Shown here: piece by piece, positions 8,501 to 17,499 of the stretch
Layout of the letters: each line of letters opens with the position of its first letter
Numbering within the stretch: the stretch's first letter is position 1
Assembly (NCBI GenBank): GCA_963575745.1
Contig: CAUYUJ010014597.1
Span: 146,501-210,500, forward strand
Direction: 5' to 3'
From: Prorocentrum cordatum
Lineage: Eukaryota > Sar > Dinophyceae > Prorocentrales > Prorocentraceae
Length of the DNA stretch: 64,000 nucleotides
The notes under the pieces: model-generated
What the model was told of the DNA's origin: nothing
Database searches by the model: none
The model's input: the letters and a program-made list of their open reading frames with translations, nothing else
Made by a program: the position numbers and the translations under genes

Positions 8501-10152
8501 AGAAGGACGTCAAGGACGCCTTCAGGTGGGTAGTGATGCACGAGATGGACGCGTGCATCTTCGGCGCGGACCTCGAGGGGGGCAAGTGGGGCGTCGCAGC
8601 TCTGATCACGGCGGTCTACATGGTCCTCGCGTTTGGCTGGACGGGCAGCCCAGGCGAGTGGATGATCTGGGCGTGGGTGGCGAAGTGCTACCACGCCGCT
8701 TACCGCCCTGCAGACGCGCGGTGGGACGACAGCGCCCCATTCCACAGCTCGTTCCTCATGGACGACCAGGTGCTCGTCGAACCCGACATCGGCACGAGGG
8801 CCGCTCAGAGCAGCGACACCGCGCTGGAGGGGATTAGGGCGTGCCTCGGCGATGAGGCGATCAACGAGGGGAAGGACCTTGAGGAGGGCGGCTGGGAGAC
8901 GTCGAAGATCTGCTGGGGCCTCCTTTATCGCACTCGCGAAGGCACGATCGAGATGCCGGAGCCCAAGATCGAGAAGGCGGCCTATCTACTGGCGGACCCC
9001 ACGCTGGACGACGGGCAGCATACCATACCCTGGAACTTCTTGGAGGTCTACCGGGGCAACCAGCAGTACTGGTGCCTCGTCATGTCAGCCATGCGGTGCC
9101 TCGTGAGCGCGACCGACGCGCTCATGCGGGGTCGCCCACGGCGACTAGCCGAGCCCAGGAGCGACGACCAGCAGGGGCACTTGGCGTGGACGGACTTTTG
9201 TCAGGCAGCCGAAATGGCGCGCGTCTTGGCGGCGGATAGGACCAAATGGAGCTCGCGCTTCACGGGCGCGCTGCCGGGGGCCCTCTCCGTTAACGAGAAG
9301 CTGGCGCTCCCCGGGTGGCAGTGCCGCGTGATATGGGTCACTGGCGACGCCACGCCGCAGAGGATCGCCACGGTCGACTGGGTTAACGCGAAATGCGCGT
9401 TCCACGCCGTGCCGGAGTTCATGCAGGCGCCGCGGGAGGCGGTCGGCGTAGAGGAGGACGAGGAAGCCATCATCGCGATCGCTGAGTCCATGAACCTCGT
9501 GACGTTTGCGGCCAAGGCAGGAACGGAAGGCTGGTGGGAGCGCGGAGTGGTGATGTACGGAGGGGGCAAATACAACGTCCACTGCTGGTTGCAGAGCCGC
9601 CGAGCGAAGAACCGGTACGCCAGTTTCCTGATCACGGTGGTCACGTGCCTCGAGGCGGTCTACGGCTACGAGGTCGCGAGCGCGTATTTCCGCAAATACC
9701 ACAACGTCACCGCGGACACCTTCTCCAGGGTCGAAGACGAGGAGGCCGCGAAGCTGGCCAAGTCGAGGGGTCTGGAGGTCGTCGACTTGCGGGGCCGCTG
9801 GGCCGAGCACCTCGAGCGCGGTTGGCTTCACCGAGCGCTGGTTTGGGAGGGCCAGAGCGACGCGGGCGCCAGGGTGGCGAAGCAGCTGGCGGCCGCCCGA
9901 CGCGAGCCGCATCGTCAGAGGACCCTTCAGCTGAGGCCTGGGCGGGCGGCGACCCTCGTCGAGTGGCGGGGCGCCACGGGGGCCCTGTGTAAGGCAGGGG
10001 CCCGCCGCGGCGCGGTCGTCTGGATGCTGGCAGCTCCTGGGGCCCCAGGCGCAGGACATATCATGTGGCCCCCCCGGCGTGGCGGAGTGGGGCGCCAGAG
10101 GGCCCAGGCAAGCCGACGCGGTGGCCGCCAGCCTGACCAACGACGACGGTGA
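5563..10152 (+). CDS. Pol polyprotein: methyltransferase-like, reverse transcriptase, RNase H
   Basis: 1529 codons without a break, the only intact large ORF of the element. ATG at 5563. Residues 1-510 are helical with no recognised domain. At about 516 the LDFLEIFTGEARIS motif, then WINWPCTAFCAF and GENPWLSAAW, look like a SAM-methyltransferase fold (motif I, PC/ENP-type motifs). DIRS-order Pols often carry a methyltransferase, and this one resembles the C5-type layout. RT: motif A DVKDAF at 982-987, motif B GWTGSPGEW at about 1025, motif C LMDDQ with the Asp pair at 1067-1068. RNase H: TGDAT (Asp 1262), AIAES (Glu about 1308), HNVTADTFSR (Asp 1385). The third acidic motif, normally Asp-Asn, reads GGGKYN near 1335, so RNase H may be impaired. 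The C-terminus beyond 1420 is low complexity. Confidence 0.85.
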   Translation: MAGEAAAIDPNAGQGQEAEESDGRAGLAPEAAKDGAEGAAPPPLGWVEAPQELKDFNPTELEEHLRATMQGPGARWLGNHRQAKQQRAHLPDSTPELAGRKEVMHEIDTDPALAHVAAAAGLLGCYLRNRVRAAKEANEEYDVEALAAQAVDYGCPELAEAAEAFMQQHYGRGKAGEVTTHQAVVGPIARGEDDEPGKGTLTLAGCEWTMLDYRDKLALDPETVEVLDGLPHSSKEPPDIELRECAIINVVAAHMIGEAPSQEHEWPSAIAVQEEGLRFRKEMLQAARIAEGALGEAPGLLTQQAEADLHIFCRDLTHRDHDKDYRMHAALPPDLLRAKAPGAARVDYYGRAAVELIIGAEFTRKEEDILWVLVHKGHMRVLVPPGAGVMGQLYGAGIDVQELPALGGEALLELALTTRSPPACPGALACQRCAEAAGPAATRRPASGFLVGLLSDETLANSALFLEKAAAGEVEEDEVQVGEKVGEMDPDPSDDEIRSWLGEQAALLPPRGCRLDFLEIFTGEARISQAVVQQGGRAIKIGPQRGQDLRRRKDRKLLLALIRFYDPHETWINWPCTAFCAFVALNESRGVDLSKVKKEGAVFLALAKRIMAERAAKGRGCSGENPWLSAAWRLLAAILADPAWHQVRLDQCALNLWSAAGGLHLKPTRIVSTSEDVAKALDLRCSGDHVHDLVEGKAVTKRSETCSQEMADLVARAVLRRAWRDRIAGNDEHGGGGQDQHGGGEALEGRVEESTRAGEVIIECDSKGRPEDTAARAYNDLLQGHQDYEEGQVKEVVRLGDAVLEEAGSLEKAIVALRGVWWERHGYHLRGIFDKNLEPLVGGALLEHARKVAKEGARTRFRGAPKRLKALPHPSAKDHLDEVMHALWKDAAKGRVLLCTNVHEHLLSWVVSAPMARVPQQNPDRTMSDKGRLIWDGTVPNQSCPKEDHPPADQPRHEDLARIIMWWKARMPGVDIALAKKDVKDAFRWVVMHEMDACIFGADLEGGKWGVAALITAVYMVLAFGWTGSPGEWMIWAWVAKCYHAAYRPADARWDDSAPFHSSFLMDDQVLVEPDIGTRAAQSSDTALEGIRACLGDEAINEGKDLEEGGWETSKICWGLLYRTREGTIEMPEPKIEKAAYLLADPTLDDGQHTIPWNFLEVYRGNQQYWCLVMSAMRCLVSATDALMRGRPRRLAEPRSDDQQGHLAWTDFCQAAEMARVLAADRTKWSSRFTGALPGALSVNEKLALPGWQCRVIWVTGDATPQRIATVDWVNAKCAFHAVPEFMQAPREAVGVEEDEEAIIAIAESMNLVTFAAKAGTEGWWERGVVMYGGGKYNVHCWLQSRRAKNRYASFLITVVTCLEAVYGYEVASAYFRKYHNVTADTFSRVEDEEAAKLAKSRGLEVVDLRGRWAEHLERGWLHRALVWEGQSDAGARVAKQLAAARREPHRQRTLQLRPGRAATLVEWRGATGALCKAGARRGAVVWMLAAPGAPGAGHIMWPPRRGGVGRQRAQASRRGGRQPDQRRR

Positions 10153-13100
10153 GGAGGCAAGGCGCTGGTCGGAGTTCGTCGTCCAGGTGAAGGCGGAGAT
10201 CGCGATCGCGGACGCGCCAGGCCCGGCCGACCTGGGCCCCGCACTGCAGAGGCTGAGAGGCTTGGGCTACAGCTGGGAGGAGGTTGAGGCGTGCTGCTCC
10301 AGGCTGGGCGACCCGATTGCGAGGCAGCGCAGGGTGATCCTAGCGGTCAGAGGCGGAGGTGAGGCGATGCGCTTGGGCCAGGAATTTGTGGGGCCCCAGA
10401 GCGTCAAGTCGTGCGTCGGCAAGCTCGGCCCGGGCGTCGTCAGGCTTAGCAGCGAGGACGGCGAGCTGGTCATGGATCCGCGCATCCCCAAGAGGGGGGG
10501 CCGTCGACGGCGCGCGGCCCTGCGGCCATTGGCACCATAAAGGAGGAGGTGCAAAGGAGCTCGTGTATTCGTCGGAAGGCCCGTCACCGAGCATTCGGAG
10601 TGCGGCGCTGGCGGCGACTCCCGGCGACCGCGTCCTGATCCACGACGCTCGGGACCCCTCCCGGGGGTCTGGCAGCTAGGGGGCGAGGAGATCTGGAAGC
10701 TCACAGGAGGCGCGCCGGCGATCTTCCGGCGGGCATTTGAGGAGGGCACGGAGACCAGCGACCTCGTGGCCCGGGGTATCCGAGCCGCTACCCCTCAGCT
10801 AGCGGACGCCATGGTCATGGTCGAGGAGGCGCTGTCCCAACTGGAGTGCGCCAGGCAGCGGCAGGACACGGGCAAGGCGGGGGTCTGCTCGCTTGCGAGG
10901 GAGGACGCGCATTGGGAGCGGCTGCAGATGTGGCTGCGTGCGTGTCGCGAGTGCCCGAGCGACCCGAGAGGCCGGATGGTGGCGCTCAAGAAGGAGGAGC
11001 TCCCGACCAAGTGCGGCATGGTCCCGGGCGAGAATGACGAGCTGGGCCAGTGGCGGGCGCAGAGCTTGCACGACGACCCCTACCCAGACGCGCTTCTTCT
11101 ACGTGTGGGACGGGATCCAGACGGAGGACCTCAGTGCTGGAACGAGTGTGGGAGGAGCTGCGCTCGTCTGGACCATGGTTGGGGCTGGTATTGCTGTCGG
11201 ACGTGCCGCAGCACGGACGGTGACGCCCATGGGCCCTACTGCCAGGCCCAGCACGAAGACCTTCAGAGGAGGCAGAGGGAGGCAGGCTATCACCCACCAG
11301 CCAGCGAGGAGGCGAGCGGCAGCGGCGGTCCTGGAGCCCAGGCAACAGGCGAGGAGGCGACGGCTACACCGCTGCTGCCGACGCCGCAGTCGGGGCAGGC
11401 GCCGCCAACTCCCGAAGAAGTGGCGGGAGAGAGGTCACCCTCGCGTCTTCCCTTTCGCACCAGGTCGCCGCCTGCGCTGCTGCGAGGGGGAGCCTGGGGA
11501 GTTGGCGAGCTTCCGCCAGTGCCCTTCCCAGGAGGCGACCCGGACGCCCGCTGCGCGTGGTGTGGGTACTGCGGCGTGCAGGGCGAGGGCCGGGACATGA
11601 GCTGCGCGATGTGCAACAGGATCTACCCCATTTCGATGGCGCGGGATCGGGCGCTGGCAGCGCAGAGGACAGTCGAGGCAGAGAGCGCGGCAGCGGCCGC
11701 GGCCCAGGCGGTCCCGCCGCCGCTCAGGGCGCTGCCCAGCGACGCCCGGGTCGGCGACCCGATCCCCCCGGACGAGTCCGGCAGGCTCGCTGGGGCCGTC
11801 GACGACGACGAGCGGCGGGGCAGCTGGACTCCCGCGGGGCGCGACGCCCCCGCGCCGGGAGCCGCCAGCGCGTCTGGCGCGGCGGAGGTGAGGCCCGCCC
11901 AGGCGTCCGCCCGGGCAGGGGGGCAGGTCGGAAAGCTGGCCCCCTGCCTCAACCAGGGGTGCCCCTACTTGGAGCACAACGCCCCGGCGATGCTCTGGAA
12001 GCCAGGCTACTGCTGCGACAAGTGCGGCGGCCGCCATCATGGGCAAGACTGGGCGGAGGGAGGCGCCAGGCACTACAAGTACTGCGAGAAGGTCCCCACG
12101 GCCAAGGCGAGGAGCAGCAGCCAGGAGCTGGAGGCGGAGGAGGCGGTAGGAACCGCAGGAATAATAAGAAGAAGCAGGTTGCCCCGGAGGAGCCCGCCGA
12201 GCTGCAGCCCGACCCCCCGCCCGGCGGCGTGGACTTGCGCCCGGCCACGTTTCGCGATGATGATGAAGACGGTGGATCGTCGCCAGAGTGCCCACCTCCC
12301 TCGCCGCGTGAGCTTAGGAGGGAGAGGGAGGCAGAGGCAGAGGCTCGCGCCGAGGCCAGGAGGGCGGCGGCGCGGGCCCCCGCCCAGGAGAGCGGCGCCG
12401 CGGCGGCCAAGGCGGAGGCGGCGGCGGCAAAGAGGGTGGCCCGCAAGAACGGGCCGTGCATCAAACTTGTTGCGAGGATGCTGCCATCCGAGGTGAAGGG
12501 GGAGGTGATTTCGGAGGACGAGGGCGCGAGGACAGCTGCGGCCTCGTCTTCGAGACGAGATGTCAGCGGCAGGAGTGGCCAAGGAGCTGATCCAGAGGCG
12601 GCGGGGCGCAAATGCAAGGAGCTGTCCGACCGCGTGGAGAGCCGGCGCACCACAGAGAGAGGCACGGCGGGCCAGGAGCACCGTCGCGTCCTGGACCATG
12701 CAGCGCGCGCCTTAGCGCGGGCCCAGGAGCTGCAGCCGCAGGTGCTTAAGGAGAGGCGCGGCGGAACCGCTACGCCCGAGGAGCAGGAGCGGTCGAGGTC
12801 ATCGGAGGCGAGGAGGCGCCCAGCGAGCCCGGTGAGGAAGGTTCGCTCAGCCCCTCCACGGCCCACGCGGGGCGCAGGCGTAACGGGCGTCTACGTCGGG
12901 GAGCCCTTGCCGCTGCCGGCGCCGAGGGGGGGGGGGGCGGCATCCCGCAGTCCGCCCCGGCGCAGAGTCACCGTAGAGGATGAAGGAGGCGGTGGCGGCA
13001 CCGCAAGCCCTGTCGAACCCGAGCTGCGGGCGGAGTCAGAGGAGGTTGACGCGAGCGCGAGCAACGAGGCCAGGACGGCCGCGCTAAGGGCCCAGGCCAT

Positions 13101-13566
13101 TCGGATCAAGCGCGACGAGGACGACGCGGCGGAGGAGGCCAGGAAGGGTGAAGCGAGGCAGAGGATGGTGACGCTCATGGCGAACCTCGGCAGGGGGCCG
13201 CCCATGTCTGACAGCTCTCCATCGTCTGGGCCATCGGCGCCGCGCTCACCGCCGCCCCGCACGCCGCGCCCGGTCGAGGCGGAGGAGCGCGCGGCCCGCG
13301 CGTCGTTGCCAGGCGAGGACGTCGAGATCGACACGCAGGCGGTCGCGCGCTACTTGGCGGACACGAGGGGCTCGAGTAGCGCAGGTCCGAGCCAGGAAGG
13401 AGCGCGCACCCACCTCGAGACCATGGCACGCGGGGCCGCGCGGGGCTCGGGTCGCCGCCGCGACCAGGGCGTGAACCGCAGGCGGGGCAGCGGGGGGGGG
13501 GGGGCGACCGCAGGAGCGGGCGCCTCGAGCAGGCGAGGGCCGAGGAGGAGCTGGAGGCGCTTGTGA
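10079..13566 (+). CDS. ORF3, Cys-rich multi-zinc-finger protein, frameshifted
   Basis: Credible protein runs through three frames: 10079-10540 (helical, SWEEVEACCSRLGD), then from about 10680 in frame +2 to about 12160 (ATG available at 10802 and later), then frame +1 to 13566. The middle part has repeated Cys modules. One is near 11140-11250 (CWNECGRSC ... WYCCRTC ... HGPYC). One is near 11555-11620 (CAWCGYCG ... CAMC). One is near 11945-12090 (CLNQGCPY ... GYCCDKCGGRHHG ... YCEK). The first and third share the layout C-x3-C ... YCC-x2-C ... G.HG/HHG ... C and look like duplicates, most likely zinc-binding. The C-terminal third is charged, Ala/Arg-rich and probably disordered. Function unknown; possibly a nucleic-acid-binding accessory protein. 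Confidence 0.5.
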
Positions 13567-13778
13567 GGACATGGGGCTACCCGGAGCAGAGGGGAGGGCG
13601 GCTCGACTGGGCCCTGGCAGCTATGGGCGCGGACGAGGAGCACGCCCGCAGAGCAGGGGCTACCTCGCACAGGAGCAAGAAGGGCAGCAAGAAGGCTTGC
13701 GGCCCGTACGAGAACTAGCCGCCCAACCTCCTCGGACCTGAGGCAGTTCGAGCGAGCGCCCGCCCGGAGGATCTTACC

Positions 13779-14857
13779 ATGACTGACCTCAAGACGCGCG
13801 AGGACTGGGAGAAGGCTAAGCTCGAGCTCATCCTCGATAAGCTGGCCAGCTCAACGATCAAGTCTCGTACAGCATCGGCTGGAGGTGGTGGGCTCTCTTC
13901 TGCCGTGCGAGGGGAATCAGCCCGCTCCGCGAGATCACGCCCGAGAGCAGGAGGGGCGAAGAGGAGCTGCTGCTGAAATTCGTCAATCACCTGGCGCGCC
14001 GAGGCTGCAAGAAGGCGGGCACCATCAAGCAGTACCTGAGCTCGGTCCGGGCCCAGCACCTCGCGCTCGGCATGGGGGGCATCGCGGAGGGCGCGGGCAG
14101 GCTCTGGATGGCGATCGACGGGCTCAGGAGGAGGGACGGCGGCACCAAGCGCAAGAAGCCGGTCACTCCCCGCATGATGAGGTGGATCAGGCGGAAGTTG
14201 CAACCGGAGAGGTCAAAGGAGGGCGCGGCTCTGTCGGCCGCAGTGGCCACGGGCTACTTCTTCCTCTTGAGGGCCAGCGAGTACGTCTCGAACGACCAGA
14301 ACGGCTACGTGGGCGGCAAGGGGCTTCGGGGGGCTGACGCCACCACGAAGGCGAACGGCGAGCCGACCCGCGCGTGGGGTGAGGCGAACGAGGTCGTCAT
14401 CGAGATCCGGTCCAGCAAGACCGACCAGTACAATCGGGGCGAGTGGCGCAATCACTTCCGCATCGAGATTGCTGAGGACGCGGATCGGACCGGGCACATC
14501 TGCGTGGTGGAGGCGCTCGAGATCTATGCGGGCTGGGCCGAGGAGAGGTTTTCGGGCGCGCAGATGTACGACCCTCTGTTCGCTTTCGACGACGCGCACC
14601 TCGCGACGCGAGCCGACGTCCAGCGCGTGGTGATGCAGTCGGCGGTGGCGGAGGGCATGGTCCCGAACGACCTAGGCTCCCACAGATTGAGGATCGGAAG
14701 GGCGTCGGCGCTCTACGCGGCGTTTAAAGACACCGCCCTGGTGCAGCGCTGGGGGTGGTGGAACAGCGACGCCTTCCAGGGTTGCCTGTGGGGGGCGCGC
14801 GGCATGGCGGAGGGGGTGGCCAGCAGCATGGCGGCCACGGACATCGCGATGGTCTGA
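13779..14857 (+). CDS. Tyrosine recombinase of the DIRS element (probably inactive)
   Basis: The integration enzyme of DIRS-order elements. ATG at 13779 gives a short helical N-terminus. A one-base frame change near 13862 leads to WRWWALFCRARG and the core-binding domain LARRGCKKAGTIKQYLSSVR, then to the frame with ATG 14072, open to 14857. Catalytic-domain marks: LLRASEY (first Arg), RSSKTDQYNRG (beta-hairpin Lys), SHRLRIGRAS (His-x-x-Arg), WGWWNSDAFQGCLW. In the family the last motif ends in the nucleophile Tyr. Here the aligned residue is Cys, codon TGC at 14783-14785, one transition from TAC. With the frameshift this suggests a dead copy. About 330 residues, usual for the family. Confidence 0.8.
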
Positions 14858-15164
14858 GAAGCTGCGCCGTCGCGTTGGCCTGAGGCTCAGAGCGCGGGGG
14901 CAGCGATGGCCGATCAGGCCTGATGTGAGAGCGCAGGGGGGCCTCGAGGCTGGCAGTGCGGCATCAGGAGCGCAGGGCGGTCAGACGCAGCAGGTGGTGG
15001 GATCGTGGTGGAGGCGCCGCCAGGAGCGCTGGGCCGCGCGGGGCCAGGTCCCCCCGCCAGTGCGTGCGGGGGCCCTCGAGGTGGGCCCCGCGGCGCGCAA
15101 GGAGGAGGCCCGGTGCCGTGGGCACCGAACGGGGCGGCCATGAGCCGCCAGAGGAGCACGAGGA
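14858..15164 (+). other. 3' non-coding segment of the DIRS element
   Basis: GC-rich sequence between the recombinase stop and B1. No convincing frame, RNA gene or repeat was seen. Confidence 0.4.
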
Positions 15165-15420
15165 GGGTTCAGCGGCGGCGAGGGGCGCCAGCCGCCGAGC
15201 TCGCGCCCTGCGATGTGGATCGCGGGCGCCATCAGGCCGAGGAAAATGGCGCTCCTCTTCCTCGTTGCCATCGCCTCCATCATCGTCGCCGTGTGCGCGT
15301 CAGGAGGTAAGGAGGTGAAGAGGAGGGGGAGTCTTGAGGCGGCCTGGGGGATCTGGGCCCGAGGCGGGCCCATGCGATCACGATCCGCCTGAGGTCTTGA
15401 GGCGGAGATCCGGAAGAAAC
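15165..15420 (+). repeat. Split direct repeat B1
   Basis: About 256 bp from GGGTTCAGCGGCGGCGAG to GGAAGAAAC. It matches B2 (15668-15925) closely and ends exactly where A2 starts. It contains a short Met-Ala-Leu-Leu hydrophobic frame (RKMALLFLVAIASIIVAV) also kept in B2; this may be chance. Confidence 0.85.
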
Positions 15421-15540
15421 GTAGACGTTCGTGAGGACAGCGGGTTTCTTCCCGCCTCGCAGCCTCCTCTCCCCTGCTGTCCTCCTCCGTTGCTGTGTGC
15501 TCAAGGCTCCTAGGGGGCCGCATATGTTTTTTGGGTCCCG
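15421..15540 (+). repeat. Split direct repeat A2
   Basis: Copy of A1 (751-865), starting at the same GTAGACGTTCGTGAG and diverging after TATGTTTTTTGGG. The abutting B1-A2 junction is the expected circle-junction template of PAT/Ngaro-type elements. Confidence 0.85.
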
Positions 15541-15572
15541 CCCACCCGCGCCAGAGGCGGTGCGGGCCCCAG

Positions 15573-15586
15573 CCGAGCATGCTCGG
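15573..15586. other. 14-bp perfect palindrome
   Basis: CCGAGCATGCTCGG between A2 and B2. It may be a recombinase site or chance in GC-rich DNA. Confidence 0.5.
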
Positions 15587-15647
15587 CGGGCCCCCACATG
15601 GGGCTCGCACGCGCTTGCCGCATCGCGGTCGGCGCGGCGTTTCGCCT

Positions 15648-15667
15648 CCCGCGAGATTTCTCGCGGG
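15648..15667. other. Hairpin just before B2
   Basis: CCCGCGAGA, loop TT, TCTCGCGGG: a perfect 9-bp stem touching the B2 start. By position it could mark the recombination point. Confidence 0.5.
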
Positions 15668-15925
15668 GGGTTCAGCGGCGGCGAGGGGCGCCAGCCGCCG
15701 AGCTCGCGCCCTGCGATGTGGATCGCGGGCGACATCAGGCCGAGGAAAATGGCGCTCCTCGTCCTCGTTGCCATCGCCTCCATTATCGTCGCCGTGTACG
15801 CGTCAGGAGGTAAGGAGGTGAGGAGGAGGAGGAGTCTTGAGGCGGCCTGAGGGATCTGGGCCCGAGGCGGGCCCATGCGATCACGATCCGCCTGAGGTCT
15901 TGAAGCGGAGAGATCAGGAAGAAAC
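15668..15925 (+). repeat. Split direct repeat B2, right end of the element
   Basis: Copy of B1 with about a dozen substitutions, ending GGAAGAAAC. Beyond 15925 the sequence returns to CCAAAACGGCCCAAG-type satellite, as on the left flank. Confidence 0.85.
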
Positions 15926-16117
15926 CCGAGAGAAACCCAAAACGGCCCAAGGGGTGCCCAAACGGCCCCAAAGTGCTCCAAGACAGACCTCAGAAGGGAG
16001 CCCCAACAGGCGCCAAGCAAGTCCCTAGAGGCCGGGGGGGCAGCGCCAGACCCCCCGCCCCCGAGGGGATGTCTGGGAAAAGTGCCGGCAGCGCAGCTGT
16101 GTTATATACAAGGTGGT
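15926..16117. repeat. CCAAGACGGCC-type satellite scrap
   Basis: Runs of CCAAAACGGCCCAAG, GCCCCAAAGTGCTCCAAG and similar words, related to 24880-27010. No gene. Confidence 0.5.
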
Positions 16118-16560
16118 TGGGGTGGCGGCCCCGCCTCTTCCCGGCCCGCCTTGCCCCCCCCCCTCCCCGAAGGGAACAGAGGAGGGCGCGCGACGGAGAC
16201 AGAGCCCCGCCCAGGTGGGCCGATGAGGGGGCGAGGTCGACTCCCAACTCTTTTTGCTCTCTCTTCTCGTTGGCCGGGGTGGCAACCCGAGCCGCGCCCA
16301 AGCAAACCTGGCCCTCCTTCCTCCCCGAAGAGAGCAAAGGAAGGCACAGCGCGGAGACGAAGTCCCGCCCAGGCATGCCAAGGGAAAACCCGAGCCACCC
16401 CCCGACACTTTTTGCTCTCTCTGCATTCAATCCGCATCATGGCTGAACGAGGCAAGGATGTTGAGGACGACGATAACGACTTCTGAAACCCTCACCCCCT
16501 CTTACTGCTCCTCCTCCCCAGCCCCCCCTTCCCCCCCCCTTTCCCCCCCCTCGTTGGGGG
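16118..16560. repeat. Two-copy tandem repeat of about 158 bp
   Basis: Two units, each running GGGGTGGC ... CTCCCCGAAG ... GGAGAC.AAG/AGA ... CGCCCAGG ... CTTTTTGCTCTCTC, at about 16118-16275 and 16276-16430. The open frames on both strands repeat with the unit and are not taken as genes. A G/C homopolymer-rich tail follows to 16560. Confidence 0.6.
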
Positions 16561-17300
16561 TGGCCCATTGGGGGCCCAAGATGGCCCGAGAGAGCTCCAG
16601 GAAAAGGTTCAACACAGGCCCAAAAGCGGCCCGAAAGGCCAACTGCTGGCCTCCTGGTCGTTTCGTTTTCGATGCACCCTCGAAGCCTCAGATAGCCTGC
16701 GAAGGGTTTCTAAGGGCCTGGTAAGGGCCTTCTCAGAGCCTGGTAAGTGCCTTCGAAGAGCCAGGCAGGGCCCCCAAATCCCCACGCCCTGGGCCCAAGT
16801 CCAAACCAGAACTCGGACATGGAAGTTTTAGTTTGGACTTGGGGATGCCTCAGCGCGCCGCCCACATGGCCCAGGAGGGCCCCAAACGAGCCTTGGAACC
16901 GAGCGACGCGCTTACGCATGTCTGTAGCCAGCCCTGCGCGCGCCCCGAAAGGGCCCCGAACAATCCTTGGGAGGCCCTTACCAGCCGTTTCTCACGCCTT
17001 AACGACCCTTGGCGCCCCTTCACGTGCCTTGACGGCCTCTCTCAGCCCTGCTAAGGCGTGTTAAGCCTTGCTAAGGCGTGTTAAGTGTTAAGCCTTGCTA
17101 TGGCGTGTTAAGCCTTGCTAAGGCCTGCTAAGGGCCTTCTGAGAGGCTGGCAAGGGCCTCCTCAGAGCCTGGTAAGTGCCTTCGAAGAGCCGGGCAGGGC
17201 CCCCAAATCCCCACGCCGCGGGCCCAAGTCCAAACCAGAACTCGCATATGGAAGTTCTAGTTTGGATTTGGGGATTGCGCGAGCACCGCTGTCTGTTTTG
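16561..17300. repeat. Duplicated hairpin-bearing repeat with short tandem spacer
   Basis: A block of about 125 bp occurs twice (about 16727-16852 and 17148-17280). Each copy holds an imperfect inverted repeat whose arms are AAGTCCAAACCAGAACT and a near-complement ending GTTTGGACTT (16797-16840; 17226-17269). Between the copies lie GTTAAGCCTTGCTAAGGC tandem words (17040-17135). I see no gene. Confidence 0.65.
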
Positions 17301-17499
17301 CTGGCGCCAAGCGCGCTGCTGGAGTGGCGCGCATACATCGAGCTGCGTCGTTGCGAGAAGACCGTGCGTTACCACGCGTCTCCTGATGCGGGGCAAAAAT
17401 GTTGGGCCCCAAAGCAAGCGAATTCAGGCGAGCTCACGATTTGAGACGATCAAGGGCGGCAGAATCGATGCGCCACTCCAAAGTTTGGCTTTTCTTCGC

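Larger units (their letters stand above)
751..15925 (+). mobile_element. DIRS/PAT-like tyrosine-recombinase retrotransposon
   Basis: A 15.2-kb element with split direct repeats. A1 (751-865) is at the left end. B1 (15165-15420), A2 (15421-15540) and B2 (15668-15925) are at the right end, with B1 abutting A2. This A1-ORFs-B1-A2-B2 order is the hallmark of PAT/Ngaro-type DIRS-order elements, which replicate through RT and integrate by a tyrosine recombinase rather than a DDE integrase. Inside, all on the plus strand, are a gag-like ORF1, Pol with methyltransferase-like, RT and RNase H domains, a Cys-rich ORF3 and the recombinase. There are no LTRs of the usual kind and no DDE integrase. Pol is one uninterrupted frame. 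ORF1, ORF3 and the recombinase need frame changes. The copy is probably inactive (see the recombinase). Confidence 0.85.

Noticed and set aside
4031-10140. Long minus-strand open frames opposite gag-like and Pol (for example 5200-4031, 6765-5395, 10140-9145)
   Set aside because: They mirror GC-rich third-position usage of the real plus-strand frames and contain no motif.
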